Source: Alistipes senegalensis JC50
Lineage (GTDB): Bacteria > Bacteroidota > Bacteroidia > Bacteroidales > Rikenellaceae
DNA length: 64,000 nt
Assembly (NCBI RefSeq): GCF_025145645.1
Contig: NZ_CP102252.1
Location: forward strand, 1,922,001-1,986,000
Direction of reading: 5' to 3'
How positions within the stretch are numbered: the first letter of the stretch is position 1; every line of letters begins with the position of its first letter. The notes under the pieces are model-generated. The model saw nothing but the letters and a program-made list of their open reading frames with translations, did not search any database and was not told where the DNA came from. A program made the position numbers and the translations under genes. This document shows positions 1-8,512 of this stretch, in pieces.

Positions 1-700
1 TGAACAACTTGCCGCGGCGCTCTACGACAGCTATTCGAAAGGTTACAATCCTGATGATGGCACGACCGTGAAGGGCCGTAAGAATATGGGCGACTACGAA
101 TGGGTTAACCGTCCCGGTACGACCAAGGCCGTGGTGAACGGTGAGGAGGTGGAGCAGATTAATTCCGAGGACAAGTTTGTGATTGGTTACAGTGTGCCTC
201 ACTCGACGGGCGGTCTCAGCAATACGTTCCGTTACAAGGGCCTTTCACTAAACGTTTACCTCGACTGGGCTATCGGGCACACCATCCGCCATGCACAGAT
301 GGCCCGTCAGTTCATCAATACCTTTACGGGGAATACGGCCTTGAACGCCGGCGTGCTCGACACGTGGTCGCCTCAGAATCCGGATGCCAAGTACGCTCGC
401 TTCTATTCGGGCGGTGAGAGTGTTTCGGCCAATTTCAAGAACGACTCCGATGTCTTTGCGTTCAAGGGCGACTACCTCTGTGTCCGAGAGCTGAGTCTTG
501 CGTGGGACCTGCCCAAGAAGTTCGTTTCGAAGTTGGGCATGCAGGGCGCTTCCATCACTTTGGCAGGAAACAACCTGCACTATTTTACCGCAGTCCCGGG
601 CGTATCGCCTGAGGTGGGTACGATGAGTACGAACGCCGCAGGCTATAACAACTATCCTCCGATCCGTCGTATTTCGCTCGGAATCAAGGTGATTTTCTAA
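1..700 (+). CDS. SusC/RagA-type TonB-dependent outer-membrane transporter, C-terminal part
   Basis: This is the 3' end of a gene that starts before the window; the frame is open from base 2. The roughly 230 residues seen are alternating amphipathic beta strands typical of the end of a SusC barrel. They include a late segment FAFKGDYLCVRELSLAWDLP, a strand with AGNNLHYFT, and a closing strand that ends in Phe (SLGIKVIF), the usual outer-membrane C-terminal signal. The protein would import glycan fragments across the outer membrane with TonB energy. The next gene is its SusD partner, 31 bp downstream. Neighbouring sialidases suggest a sialylated glycan or sialic acid as cargo, but that is inferred from context. 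The plug and N-terminal domains are outside the window. Confidence 0.93.
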   Translation, partial: EQLAAALYDSYSKGYNPDDGTTVKGRKNMGDYEWVNRPGTTKAVVNGEEVEQINSEDKFVIGYSVPHSTGGLSNTFRYKGLSLNVYLDWAIGHTIRHAQMARQFINTFTGNTALNAGVLDTWSPQNPDAKYARFYSGGESVSANFKNDSDVFAFKGDYLCVRELSLAWDLPKKFVSKLGMQGASITLAGNNLHYFTAVPGVSPEVGTMSTNAAGYNNYPPIRRISLGIKVIF

Positions 701-731
701 ATATTGCAGAAATTAAGTTAAATATACGATT

Positions 732-2228
732 ATGAAAAAGATATTCGGAATATTGTGCCTGATTACCCTCTCGCTGGCCGGAGTCTCCTGTCACGGCGAT
801 CTGGACATCGCGCAGAAGGGGCAGGTTACGGGCGGCGATGCGTGGGGCAGCCAGTCCAATGCGTTGGCCAACATGTACGGCATGATGAGTACTTTCCGCG
901 CGGCATTCGCCACGGACTATATGTATTGGGGTGAGTACCGCACACAGATCTGGGGCAAGGGAAACGAAACGCAGCCTTCGCGTGATTTCGTATATACCAA
1001 CAACATCGCTTCGACGCATGCCCAGGCGGACTGGACGAGTCTCTATACGACGATCAATCATGCTAACCTGATTCTCAAATACGTGCCGGGAATCGGCTTT
1101 ACGGACGAGGGGCAGAAGAATCAGATCTTGGGTGCCGCCCATTTCGTTCGCGCTTTCTGCTACTATTGGATCGGCCGTGTCTGGGGCGACGCTCCGGTGC
1201 TGACGGCCGGTTTCGAGTCGGACGGGCAGGAGGGGCTGTTCCCTTCGCGCGATCCTGCGGACGATGTATTCCGGCAGGTCGGTGACGACATCGTGGCGGC
1301 AGTGGATTACCTTAAGAATGCTTCGGTATCGAGTGCTGACATTCCGACGCTCGCTGCTGCGTATACCATGCAGACGGACTATTACTTGTGGATGGCGAAG
1401 GTGCGCAAGGACGCTACGGCACTCGCCGATGCCCGGACGGCATGCGACAATGCATTGGCTGCTGCTGCGGCTTCCGGCAAGCAGCTTCTCGGTAAATTCG
1501 CCGACATATTCTCGGTGACCAACAAGCTCAATTCCGAAGTGCTCTTCGCTTGGAGCATGAAAAAGGACGAAAAAGAGGGTGGTTTCCAGTCCGACTGGCT
1601 CTGCGCCATTCAGTATGTTTCGGAGAAATACGTCGAGAATCCCGTGAAGGTGGGCAGCCATCAGCAGTGGGCGATGTTCACCGAGGCTTTTCGAGAGGTG
1701 ATCGACGAGACGACCGTGAACGGCGTCAGCGTGGAGGATTCCCGTGCGCGCGTGAGCTACGATTTTTTCCTCGACGTGGAGAAGAACAACACGACGCATC
1801 GCTGGATCAACAAATATGCCGGTACGTGGACCGAGGGAGCGCGGATTTTCGATTCGGACATCATCGTTTACCGTTATGCGGATTTGCTGATGTTCGATGC
1901 CGAGATCAAGAACGACCAGAACCAGAAGGATGCTGCGGTCGATGCGATCAACCAAGTAGCGCAGCGCGCTTACGGCCGCACCAATTTCTATCCTAAGACA
2001 CTTTCGAAAGAGGAGGTCGATGCCGTGCTTCTGCGTGAACGCGAGAAGGAGTTTTGCGCCGAAGGCAAACTTTGGTGGGATTTTATTCGTCTCGGTGTGG
2101 TCTTCAACGAGGTGCCGAGTCTTGTCGGCCGGGAGAACGAGAAGAACATTCTGCTGTGGCCGATCAGCAATACGGCGATGAACAAGAACCCGAACCTGAT
2201 TCAGACCGAGATAGGTACGATCGAGTAA
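732..2228 (+). CDS. SusD/RagB family surface glycan-binding lipoprotein
   Basis: A 498-residue lipoprotein. The signal peptide ends in a lipobox (AGVSC, Cys20), so it should be lipidated and sit on the outer surface as the lid of the SusC partner encoded just upstream. Family features are the early helical tetratricopeptide-like region (ILGAAHFVRAFCYYWIGRVWGD, about residues 135-155, shows the usual AxFxRAFxYY pattern), the substrate-loop middle part, and the C-terminal block with LLREREKEFCAEGKLWWDFIRLG (about 430-450), the most conserved SusD segment. Length is close to the family average. A factor-independent terminator follows at 2249-2279, so susC and susD form the end of one transcript. 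The ligand cannot be read from sequence; sialylated glycan is likely from the neighbours. Confidence 0.94.
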   Translation: MKKIFGILCLITLSLAGVSCHGDLDIAQKGQVTGGDAWGSQSNALANMYGMMSTFRAAFATDYMYWGEYRTQIWGKGNETQPSRDFVYTNNIASTHAQADWTSLYTTINHANLILKYVPGIGFTDEGQKNQILGAAHFVRAFCYYWIGRVWGDAPVLTAGFESDGQEGLFPSRDPADDVFRQVGDDIVAAVDYLKNASVSSADIPTLAAAYTMQTDYYLWMAKVRKDATALADARTACDNALAAAAASGKQLLGKFADIFSVTNKLNSEVLFAWSMKKDEKEGGFQSDWLCAIQYVSEKYVENPVKVGSHQQWAMFTEAFREVIDETTVNGVSVEDSRARVSYDFFLDVEKNNTTHRWINKYAGTWTEGARIFDSDIIVYRYADLLMFDAEIKNDQNQKDAAVDAINQVAQRAYGRTNFYPKTLSKEEVDAVLLREREKEFCAEGKLWWDFIRLGVVFNEVPSLVGRENEKNILLWPISNTAMNKNPNLIQTEIGTIE

Positions 2229-2248
2229 ATGTCTGTAAATAGTTCGGA

Positions 2249-2280
2249 ACGGAGTCGGCACAACCGGCTCCGTTTTTTTG
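2249..2280 (+). terminator. Factor-independent terminator after susD
   Basis: A stem formed by ACGGAGtCGG and CCGgCTCCGT with a 5-base loop is followed by seven T residues. It lies 20 bases after the susD stop codon and is well placed to end the susC-susD transcript. Confidence 0.85.
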
Positions 2281-2650
2281 TGTTTTGGGGTTTCAGGGCA
2301 TTGGGATGTCGAAAGTATTCGGGATCTCAGGGAGAGTCGGAGCGGCGATACAGACGAATGTTTGTCGGCGTCGGAAGACGGGGATTTGTGAAGTTTGTCG
2401 GGTGATTGCGGGTACTCTGGGTGGGGAATTGTCGGAAATTGTCGAAGGGACGGATTGTCTGGTGCATTGGGGCGGGTTGTTCGGGAGAGGGGCGCGGAGC
2501 AGGTTAGAGAAGGCTTGCTTGGCGGTGTCTTTGGGGTGGCAGGTTATCGGCTGTCCGGGAATCGGTGAAGCCAAGCGGGCTGGCTCTTGTCGGAGAAGTC
2601 GAGGTCGGAGAGCGGGTGTATGAAAGGCGGGAAAGGGGTGGTAATATAAA
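2281..2650. other. Intergenic, strongly G-rich and C-poor spacer
   Basis: About 370 bases between two convergent terminators. The plus strand is very rich in G and poor in C, with many GGG runs. An open frame of 112 codons (2285-2623) crosses it, but it has no recognisable protein features, no ribosome binding site and a composition unlike the neighbouring genes, so I do not call it a gene. I see no RNA gene, mobile element or promoter box. Confidence 0.5.
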
Positions 2651-2653
2651 GAA

Positions 2654-2683
2654 GAACGGGGATTTCATACGAAATCCCCGTTC
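2654..2683 (-). terminator. Terminator hairpin ending the sialidase operon
   Basis: A perfect 13-base inverted repeat (GAACGGGGATTTC / GAAATCCCCGTTC) with a 4-base loop ATAC. Read on the minus strand it lies about 20 bases after the stop of the lipoprotein gene and is followed by TTCTTTAT. It is the likely end of the minus-strand operon. Confidence 0.75.
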
Positions 2684-2703
2684 TCTCGGCTGATGCTGAT
2701 TAT

Positions 2704-4035
2704 CTAAAGAACCTCTTTGATTACGAAGTTGTCAACCATAAAGCGGGCAGGTTTATCGGGTTCGTTGGGCGTGCCGATTACGATCTGCGTATTGGCATCG
2801 GCTCCGTAAACCGTGACTGAAAGGTTGTTCCATCGGTCTACCGGCCAGCCGCCTTCGAGGCCGCTGGGGTTGTCGAGAAGCACTTCGCTCACGGCTTCGC
2901 CCTCTTTGAAGGAGCCTGCGCCGGACAGCGTGATCTTTAGTTTCAGGGCATTTTTGCTGTCAGGAATGCTCCATGCGCCGCCGCTCACGGTGTGCAGCGG
3001 ATTGGCGTCGAAAGTAAAGAGAATCGTCGAGTTGGCTGCCAAACCGGCGATTTTCGGTGTGCCGAGGGCGCCGCTGCGTTTGGTCGTGCCGAACTTGATG
3101 ATGCCCGTGCGGAAGAATATAAAGCGGGCAGTGCCGGTAGGCTGGAATGTTCCGGGTGTCAGGTAGCCTTTCGAATCGCGGATGGCGATGTGCTCCTGAT
3201 TGGTGAGGTTGGTCCATTGTTGCTCGCGCTGTGCGGCGGAGTTTGCGGCGGGCGGATCGACGCTCGCATACCACGGCATGATCTCGGCCAGCTGCCCGTC
3301 GATCATCTGTTCACCCCAATCGGCCCTGACCCAGCTGAAGTCATCCCAAAAAAGCACTGGCAGTACGTCGATTTCGCCCGTGTTGGGCATGTCGCGCTTG
3401 ATCACGAAGTCGGCCGTCGTGGCAGTCATCTCCGGCAGGGAGTCGTCGAACCGGCAAGTGATGCGGTAAAGACCTGAGAGCAGTTCGCCCGTCCATTTGC
3501 CGTCGGTATTGGTGGTATAGGTGCCTATGTGAGTCGCAGCGCCGGCGGCTACGGAGTAGAGTTTGAACTCCTTTTGTGCCCAGACGCTGCCCGTTTTGGC
3601 GTTCCGGACCGTGACGACGGATTGATGTGGGTAGATATCGGGATTCGGGTCCTTGAGGTGCATCGTCGATTTGAGCAGGTGGTTGGCGATCTCGAACTTA
3701 TGGGTGACATCCTTCTTTCCGCCTGGTTCGAAAGCCGCTTCGGCGACGTAATAACCCGAACGTACGTTCATTGAAATCACGCCGTTGGCGTCGGTGGCGT
3801 AATCCGTCGAAGAGTGTACGACGTCGCCCGCCTTGTTGGTGCGTTTGATCGTGACGGATTCATCGGCGCGTGGCTGGCCGGTGGTGTCGTCCACGACCGT
3901 CAGGATGTACTCGAAGAGCGTGGGATTTTCGGGTTCGCTTTCGTCGATGGGCGGTTTCGAATCCTCGCATCCCGCGAGCAGCGTTGTCCCGAAGAGGAAC
4001 AGGACCGGCATGAAGAGTTTCAAGATGGTTTTCAT
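2704..4035 (-). CDS. Surface lipoprotein with two Ig-like repeats and a C-terminal carbohydrate-binding-like domain
   Basis: A 443-residue predicted lipoprotein; the signal peptide ends LLAGC (Cys22). After a short acidic linker come two related beta-sandwich repeats of the carboxypeptidase-regulatory/Cna-B kind (about residues 45-130 and 138-220), each with the pattern TxxxTDANGxxSxxVRSGYY or TNTDGKWTGELLSGLYR. The last 220 residues look like a beta-jelly-roll: WDDFSWV, a middle part with FTFDANPLHTVSGG, and an end (RFMVDNFVIKE) typical of domains that bind a ligand and close with a metal-coordinating strand. I do not recognise a named family. It is the last gene of the operon behind two sialidases, 80 bp downstream, so a surface glycan-binding or SusE/F-like role is reasonable but inferred. 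Confidence 0.75.
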   Translation of the reverse strand: MKTILKLFMPVLFLFGTTLLAGCEDSKPPIDESEPENPTLFEYILTVVDDTTGQPRADESVTIKRTNKAGDVVHSSTDYATDANGVISMNVRSGYYVAEAAFEPGGKKDVTHKFEIANHLLKSTMHLKDPNPDIYPHQSVVTVRNAKTGSVWAQKEFKLYSVAAGAATHIGTYTTNTDGKWTGELLSGLYRITCRFDDSLPEMTATTADFVIKRDMPNTGEIDVLPVLFWDDFSWVRADWGEQMIDGQLAEIMPWYASVDPPAANSAAQREQQWTNLTNQEHIAIRDSKGYLTPGTFQPTGTARFIFFRTGIIKFGTTKRSGALGTPKIAGLAANSTILFTFDANPLHTVSGGAWSIPDSKNALKLKITLSGAGSFKEGEAVSEVLLDNPSGLEGGWPVDRWNNLSVTVYGADANTQIVIGTPNEPDKPARFMVDNFVIKEVL

Positions 4036-4115
4036 AATGTGTTTAAGGTTATAGTTGATGATCGTTTCAGGTTCTACGTGATTTTGAGCCTATTTTTCTT
4101 TTGATAGATTTATTA

Positions 4116-5333
4116 TTAGAGCGCTGCGACGATCTCTGCAAATTCGAAGCTGCGGAAATAGATGCCTTTGCTGTTGTTGTGTCCGTGTTCGAACAGCACG
4201 CCTACCTTCTTGTTTGCCAATACGGTGAGGTCGGAATAGGCGGAGTAGAAGTCGTTTTCCGGAACGTATTTGAAAGTGCGTGACCAAGAACGGCCGTCGT
4301 TGCTGCTGAACTTGATGCTGCCATTGCGGCGGCTCGATTCGTGATTGGGATTTGAGAAAAGCAGATTGGCCTTGCCTGCCGAATTGATCGAATAGCGCAG
4401 GATACTGCCCTGACAACCGTTGTTGTTGGGTTCGATCAGCGTGGTTACCTGCGACGGTTCGTAGGTGAGTCCTCCATCGCGGCTGACGGCCTGCCAGCGG
4501 TAACCCAGCGAATTAGGTTCGTAATTGCGCATGTTGGTCATCAGACTGCCGTCGCCCAGTTCGACAACAGTGCTTTCGTTGCCGTAGGGGTGGTCGGTGA
4601 CGGCTCCCAAATGCCATGTCTCGCCCTGATCGTCGGAATAGATCAGGTGGGCGTGGCGTTCGCTTTTGGGGTTGGTGCCGGGTTTGTTGTGGTTGCAAGG
4701 GACGACGATGCGGCCTTTGTTCGGCGCGAGCGTCTTGACAATGGCGTGGCAGGGTCCCGTCGCATACCATGTGTAGCCTGCGATGGAGATCTGGTCGTGA
4801 ATATCCTCAGGGATGCTCCATGTTTTGCCGTCGTCGTCCGAATAGGTTTTCATCACCCGGCGCGGATGACCGCTGCTGCCCGAACCGTTGGCACTGCCGG
4901 GCGTACGTTCATTCCAGCAGAACAGCAGCAGGATGCGGCCGTTGTCGAGTACGACGGGAGCGGGGTTTTGGCAGCGATTCTCGCCGTCGTCGTAGACCTT
5001 GATCGGGGAGCTCCATGTTTTGCCGTTATCCTTGGAGCGTTTTACCAGCAGGTCGATGTTGCCGTCGTCTGCCGTGCCGTCCACGCGGCCTTCGGTGAAA
5101 GCCAGCACGGTGCCGGCTTTCGATACGACAATGGCCGGAATGCGGAACGCTGCATAACTGTTCTCGCCCGGTGCGTATACCTGCGAGGTGGCGTTGGCTT
5201 CGGGCTGAGGTTCGCCGCCAGTACCTTCGTTGTTGCCTGGATTGCTTGGCTCGTCACCGCTGCTGCTGCATGCCGCAGCAAGAAACAGCACGGCAAATAT
5301 CCAATATCCGAGTCGTTTTTTTATTTTTTTCAT
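4116..5333 (-). CDS. Exo-alpha-sialidase, GH33, surface lipoprotein
   Basis: A 405-residue sialidase that would cleave terminal sialic acid from host glycans. The signal peptide ends in a lipobox (LAAAC, Cys22), followed by a Gly/Glu/Pro linker, so it is likely anchored to the outer membrane. The catalytic domain begins at about residue 55. The arginine triad is visible as FRIP (Arg64), NMRN (Arg269) and the SNPN...RR segment (Arg335/336). The acid/base Asp is in TADDG (Asp89/90), the Glu of the nucleophile pair in GNEST (Glu253), and the Tyr nucleophile in AYSDL (Tyr366). Asp-boxes occur as SKDNGKTW, SDDDGKTW, SDDQGETW, SRDGGLTY and SSNDGRSW, so all five blades of the propeller are marked. 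It lies 36 bp after a second sialidase in the same operon. Confidence 0.95.
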   Translation of the reverse strand: MKKIKKRLGYWIFAVLFLAAACSSSGDEPSNPGNNEGTGGEPQPEANATSQVYAPGENSYAAFRIPAIVVSKAGTVLAFTEGRVDGTADDGNIDLLVKRSKDNGKTWSSPIKVYDDGENRCQNPAPVVLDNGRILLLFCWNERTPGSANGSGSSGHPRRVMKTYSDDDGKTWSIPEDIHDQISIAGYTWYATGPCHAIVKTLAPNKGRIVVPCNHNKPGTNPKSERHAHLIYSDDQGETWHLGAVTDHPYGNESTVVELGDGSLMTNMRNYEPNSLGYRWQAVSRDGGLTYEPSQVTTLIEPNNNGCQGSILRYSINSAGKANLLFSNPNHESSRRNGSIKFSSNDGRSWSRTFKYVPENDFYSAYSDLTVLANKKVGVLFEHGHNNSKGIYFRSFEFAEIVAAL

Positions 5334-5369
5334 GGTTGTCGTTTTTATGGCTTGAGTCGGAAAACCGTC

Positions 5370-6533
5370 CTATTTGAACAGCTTCGCGGGAAGGATGGTG
5401 AACTCGATGCGCTCGTAGCAGGAGTCCACGCCGGTTTCGTACATTATGCCCAGATCGCCGTTCGGAAACACGACCATGTCGGAGTAGGCGGCTGCGATGT
5501 CGCTGAGCTGGTAGGCCGTCTGCCAGTTTTTGCCGCTGTCCCGGCTGATCTTTACGGTCATGTTCTTGCGCTTGGTCGGGTGGTTGGGATTTGAGAAGAG
5601 CAGCGTTTCGGTCAGTTTACCCTTGGGGGCGTAGTTGATGATACTGCCATTGCAGACGGGTTCGGTCAGTGCGCGGTCGTAATATTGGGGTTCGAGCGTA
5701 AGCCCCTGATCATGGCTGAGGGCTACCAGACGGCAGGAACCGTTGTCCGCACGGTTCTTGTGGCGGGGCCCCCGCATGTTGAGCATCAGGTCGCCGTTTT
5801 TGAGTTCCGTGACGGTGCTTTCGTTTCCGTCGCGCTCTCCTTCTCCGCCGATGGCCCACGTCTGGCCGTGGTCGTCGGAGTAGATCAGGTGCGAATAGGA
5901 GCCCGAACTTTTGCTGTCTTTGAAGAGTCCGTGGTTGCAGGAGACTACGATGCGGCCCTTGTGCTTGCCCTTTTGAAGCTGGATGGCGTGACAGGGGCCT
6001 GTGGCGTACCACGTCCAGTCTTTGCGTTTGACGGATGGGGTGATCTCGCGGGGAGAGGACCAAGTCAGTCCGTCGTTGTCGGAGTAAAGCACGAAAACGC
6101 GGCGGGTGTCCTTGGCCGTGCGGGCGTGGATGTCTTTTTCGTGGTCCGTACCGTCATTCCATGTGGAGAGCAGCAGGATGCGGCCCGTTTCACGGTCTAC
6201 GATCGGTGCGGGGTTGCCGCAGACGTTGCCCGCATCATCCCATACGGTGATGATGTCGCTCCATGTGCGGCCGCCGTCGGTCGAGCGGCGCAGTACGAGG
6301 TCGATGTCGCCCGTGTCGCTACGGCTGTGCTTGCGGGCTTCGGCGAAGGCCAGCACGGTTCCCTTCTTGGTCCGGATCGTCGCCGGAATGCGGTAGGTGT
6401 CGAAGCCATTGTCGCCCTTCTTGTAGATCGTCGTCGTGTGGACGGGTTTCGCATTTTGCGGAGTTGTTTGCTGTCCTGAGGCGTATGGGGCGGCAAGGAG
6501 CAGCATGGCTGTGATGATGTTGGTCAGTTTCAT
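5370..6533 (-). CDS. Exo-alpha-sialidase, GH33, secreted/periplasmic
   Basis: A 387-residue GH33 sialidase. I start it at the ATG at 6533 (MKLTNIIT...), which gives a good signal peptide ending near residue 20; a frame extension to 6599 would overlap the aldolase gene and adds no domain. There is no lipobox, so this enzyme is probably periplasmic while its neighbour is surface-anchored. Active-site residues are YRIP (Arg48), NMRG (Arg254) and the SNPN..KR segment (Arg322), Asp73, Glu238 in GNEST, and Tyr350 in AYSDM. Asp-boxes: STDGGRTW, SDNDGLTW, SDDHGQTW, SHDQGLTL, SRDSGKNW. Only 7 bases separate it from the upstream lyase-family gene, so the two are probably translated from the same message. 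The pair of sialidases may divide labour by location or linkage. Confidence 0.94.
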   Translation of the reverse strand: MKLTNIITAMLLLAAPYASGQQTTPQNAKPVHTTTIYKKGDNGFDTYRIPATIRTKKGTVLAFAEARKHSRSDTGDIDLVLRRSTDGGRTWSDIITVWDDAGNVCGNPAPIVDRETGRILLLSTWNDGTDHEKDIHARTAKDTRRVFVLYSDNDGLTWSSPREITPSVKRKDWTWYATGPCHAIQLQKGKHKGRIVVSCNHGLFKDSKSSGSYSHLIYSDDHGQTWAIGGEGERDGNESTVTELKNGDLMLNMRGPRHKNRADNGSCRLVALSHDQGLTLEPQYYDRALTEPVCNGSIINYAPKGKLTETLLFSNPNHPTKRKNMTVKISRDSGKNWQTAYQLSDIAAAYSDMVVFPNGDLGIMYETGVDSCYERIEFTILPAKLFK

Positions 6534-6540
6534 GGTATTT

Positions 6541-7479
6541 TTATAGGTTGAGAAATTCGGGAATGATTTGCCGGGCCTGCTGCCGAACCTCTTCGACATG
6601 GGAGTCGGGAATCGAGTCGTAGGGCCACCGCAGTGTGCTGCCTACGTTGGCCCATCCGCCGACGAGAGCCATGAAGCGGTCGCAGGCGTGGTTGGGGTAT
6701 TTCATCCGGACGATGAACGGCGTGATGCACCGCTCCATGAATTGCTGAATTCGGCCTTCCAGTTCAAGCGCGGCCGCCATGTCGGTAAGCATCAGTTCGT
6801 ACCAGCGTTGCGCCGCAAAGGGGTTGAGGCAAGCGACGTTGGAATAAGCACCTGCGGCTCCGAGTCTGACGCCGGTAGCCAAGTGGTGGCCGGGGACGAA
6901 AACGGCCAGCCCTGTAGTGTGGGATGCGACTTGTTCGTACCACTCCGGCGAGGAGTTCTTGTCGTTGGTTTTCACGCCGATCAGACCGGGAACGTGACGC
7001 TTGAGCATCGCCCATTCGGCGGGTGTCAGTTCGCGTTTGGCGTGCGGCGGGTTGTAGAGTACGAGGGGGATTCCGTCCGCTTCTTCAGCCATTGTCGTGA
7101 GGAACCGAACGGCTTCGCGGTCATTGACGGGGAACCAGTCGGGGAGGATGACCTGTATGGCTCCGGGTTTCAGATCGCGGACGAGCTCCAGGCGCGCGAG
7201 CGACTCCTGAGCGCAGGGATGACTGGCGCCGATTTGGAATGCCGTGCCTGCCGCTTCGCATTTCTCGGCCAGTAACTGGCTGATGCGTATGAATTCGTCG
7301 CGGTTCTGGCTATAAAACTCGCCGGCCGTGCCATTGGAGTAGATGCCGTTGGGTTTCGAGGCGATCAAAATGTCTATTTCGTCGCTTTGCCGGGAGAAGT
7401 CGATCTTTCCCTGCTTGTCGGTGGCGAGCAGCAGCGTCGCCCAGTTGCCGCGCAGCGTGTCGTGTGATAGAGGTTTCAT
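6541..7479 (-). CDS. N-acetylneuraminate lyase / dihydrodipicolinate synthase family aldolase
   Basis: A 312-residue class I aldolase of the DapA/NanA family, cytoplasmic. Diagnostic residues are GTAGE at 50-54 (the family has G[ST]xGE), the catalytic Tyr142 in LYNPPH, and the Schiff-base Lys170 in GVKTND. It is first in an operon with two sialidases, so cleavage of a sialic acid to pyruvate and an N-acylmannosamine is the obvious reading. However, it is clearly different from the second, more canonical lyase at 17858-18766: it has NPPH where sialic acid lyases usually have a YxIP-type segment. It may act on another 2-keto-3-deoxy sugar acid. The promoter at 7574-7604 carries an operator-like palindrome shared with the other lyase gene. 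Confidence 0.85.
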   Translation of the reverse strand: MKPLSHDTLRGNWATLLLATDKQGKIDFSRQSDEIDILIASKPNGIYSNGTAGEFYSQNRDEFIRISQLLAEKCEAAGTAFQIGASHPCAQESLARLELVRDLKPGAIQVILPDWFPVNDREAVRFLTTMAEEADGIPLVLYNPPHAKRELTPAEWAMLKRHVPGLIGVKTNDKNSSPEWYEQVASHTTGLAVFVPGHHLATGVRLGAAGAYSNVACLNPFAAQRWYELMLTDMAAALELEGRIQQFMERCITPFIVRMKYPNHACDRFMALVGGWANVGSTLRWPYDSIPDSHVEEVRQQARQIIPEFLNL

Positions 7480-7563
7480 AGTCGGAAATTTCGGTTGTCA
7501 TTCGTAGTGCCGAGCGGTCTGTCGGGACTCAGCGGTTGCGGCTTCCCTGGGGATTTTTCGGCT

Positions 7564-7604
7564 ATTGGTAGGACAAATATACTGAATGCTTTTTAATATG
7601 CAAT
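7564..7604 (-). promoter_or_regulatory. Promoter and FadR-type operator for the lyase-sialidase operon
   Basis: On the minus strand TATATTTG (7574-7581) is a Bacteroidetes -7 box; 19 bases upstream is ATTG (7601-7604), a one-base variant of the -33 TTTG. Overlapping the -7 box is ATTGGTAGGACAAAT (7564-7578), an inverted repeat ATTGGT/ACAAAT with a three-base centre that differs by one base from the perfect palindrome at 18830-18844. The form TTGTnnnACAA is the kind of site bound by FadR-type GntR regulators. Confidence 0.7.
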
Positions 7605-7694
7605 ACATAATCGGCCTATTTTTACGGGAATTTATGAAAAATCGGATTTTATACACCATAAAATAATAATAAATGCAAAAAGGATGATTTGTTA

Positions 7695-7726
7695 TTTGTA
7701 TTATATAATATTTATTGTTATGTTTG
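7695..7726 (+). promoter_or_regulatory. Bacteroidetes-type promoter for the gntR-symporter-glycyl radical operon
   Basis: TTTG (7695-7698), a 20-base spacer, then TATGTTTG (7719-7726) fit the TTTG / TAnnTTTG consensus exactly. The start codon of the regulator is 34 bases further on. The surrounding DNA (7600-7760) is very AT-rich. With the promoter on the other strand at 7574-7604 this 281-base gap is a divergent control region. Confidence 0.75.
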
Positions 7727-7760
7727 CATAGCTTAAACTTATTTAACTTGACAGAACCTC

Positions 7761-8486
7761 ATGAAAGACGATGTTTCTCTGGTTGAACAGACACAACGGG
7801 ATATACTCGAATATATCTCCAAAAACAATTCGAATGCGCAGCTGCCTAAAGAACAGGAATTCGTAGGCCTGCTGGGTGTGAGCCGCGTCGTCGTGCGCGA
7901 AGCGCTGAGCCGCCTGCGCGCGCTCGGTATTATCGAAACCAAGCGTAAGAAAGGAACGGTGGTCGTGGTGCCCGAGATATTTGGCGGGCTCAAGGCGATT
8001 GTCATGTCGGGGCTGCTCGACCGCGATACGCTGCGTGACCTTTATCAGCTTCGTCTGATGCTGGAAATCGGCATGGCCGATTTCGTCTTCCGGAACAAAA
8101 ACGAAGAGATAATCCGGAAACTGGAGGAGATCGTCGCTTGCGAGGTGGAGCTCGAAAGACAGCTGATCCGCACCGAAGACGACGACGAGGCGCGCGAGAT
8201 CGCTGAAAAATTGCGCGATGTGGATATTCGGTTCCATAGCACGCTTTTCGAGACGACGGCGAACAAGAGCCTGATGGATTTTCAATACCTGCTGCGGCAC
8301 CTCTTTTCGTTGTATGCTCCCCGTGTGAAGAAAGATTTCCATTCGCATACGATCGTTACCCATGTGGGGCTTTTCAACCTGTTGCGCAACGGTACGGCCG
8401 ACGCTTTCCGCATGGCGATGCGCTTGCATTTGAAAACACAGTTCGAAAATATGGAAGTCCTTGTAGATAAAGCCGTGACCAAATAA
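7761..8486 (+). CDS. GntR family transcriptional regulator, FadR/FCD subfamily
   Basis: A 241-residue DNA-binding repressor or activator. The N-terminal winged helix (about 8-72) has the FadR-type recognition segment LPKEQEFVGLLGVSRVVVREALSRLRALGI. The C-terminal all-helical FCD ligand domain (about 85-230) has the metal-type residues in DIRFHSTLFE and HTIVTHVGLFN, suggesting that a small acid or sugar acid is the effector. It heads the operon that continues with the symporter 26 bp downstream and is divergent from the lyase-sialidase operon. It is the natural candidate to bind the TTGTnnnACAA-type palindrome found in the two lyase promoters. Effector unknown; sialic acid or an N-acylmannosamine derivative is inferred. 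Confidence 0.9.
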   Translation: MKDDVSLVEQTQRDILEYISKNNSNAQLPKEQEFVGLLGVSRVVVREALSRLRALGIIETKRKKGTVVVVPEIFGGLKAIVMSGLLDRDTLRDLYQLRLMLEIGMADFVFRNKNEEIIRKLEEIVACEVELERQLIRTEDDDEAREIAEKLRDVDIRFHSTLFETTANKSLMDFQYLLRHLFSLYAPRVKKDFHSHTIVTHVGLFNLLRNGTADAFRMAMRLHLKTQFENMEVLVDKAVTK

Positions 8487-8512
8487 AACTAACCCAGAAT
8501 ACGAAACTTTAC

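Noticed and set aside
2285..2623. Open frame of 112 codons in the G-rich spacer
   Set aside because: No ribosome binding site, odd amino acid content (many Cys, Gly, Arg), no family resemblance; explained by base composition.
6541..7479. Dihydrodipicolinate synthase (dapA, lysine synthesis)
   Set aside because: Operon context is two sialidases with a regulated promoter; a housekeeping lysine role is unlikely, though the family is shared.
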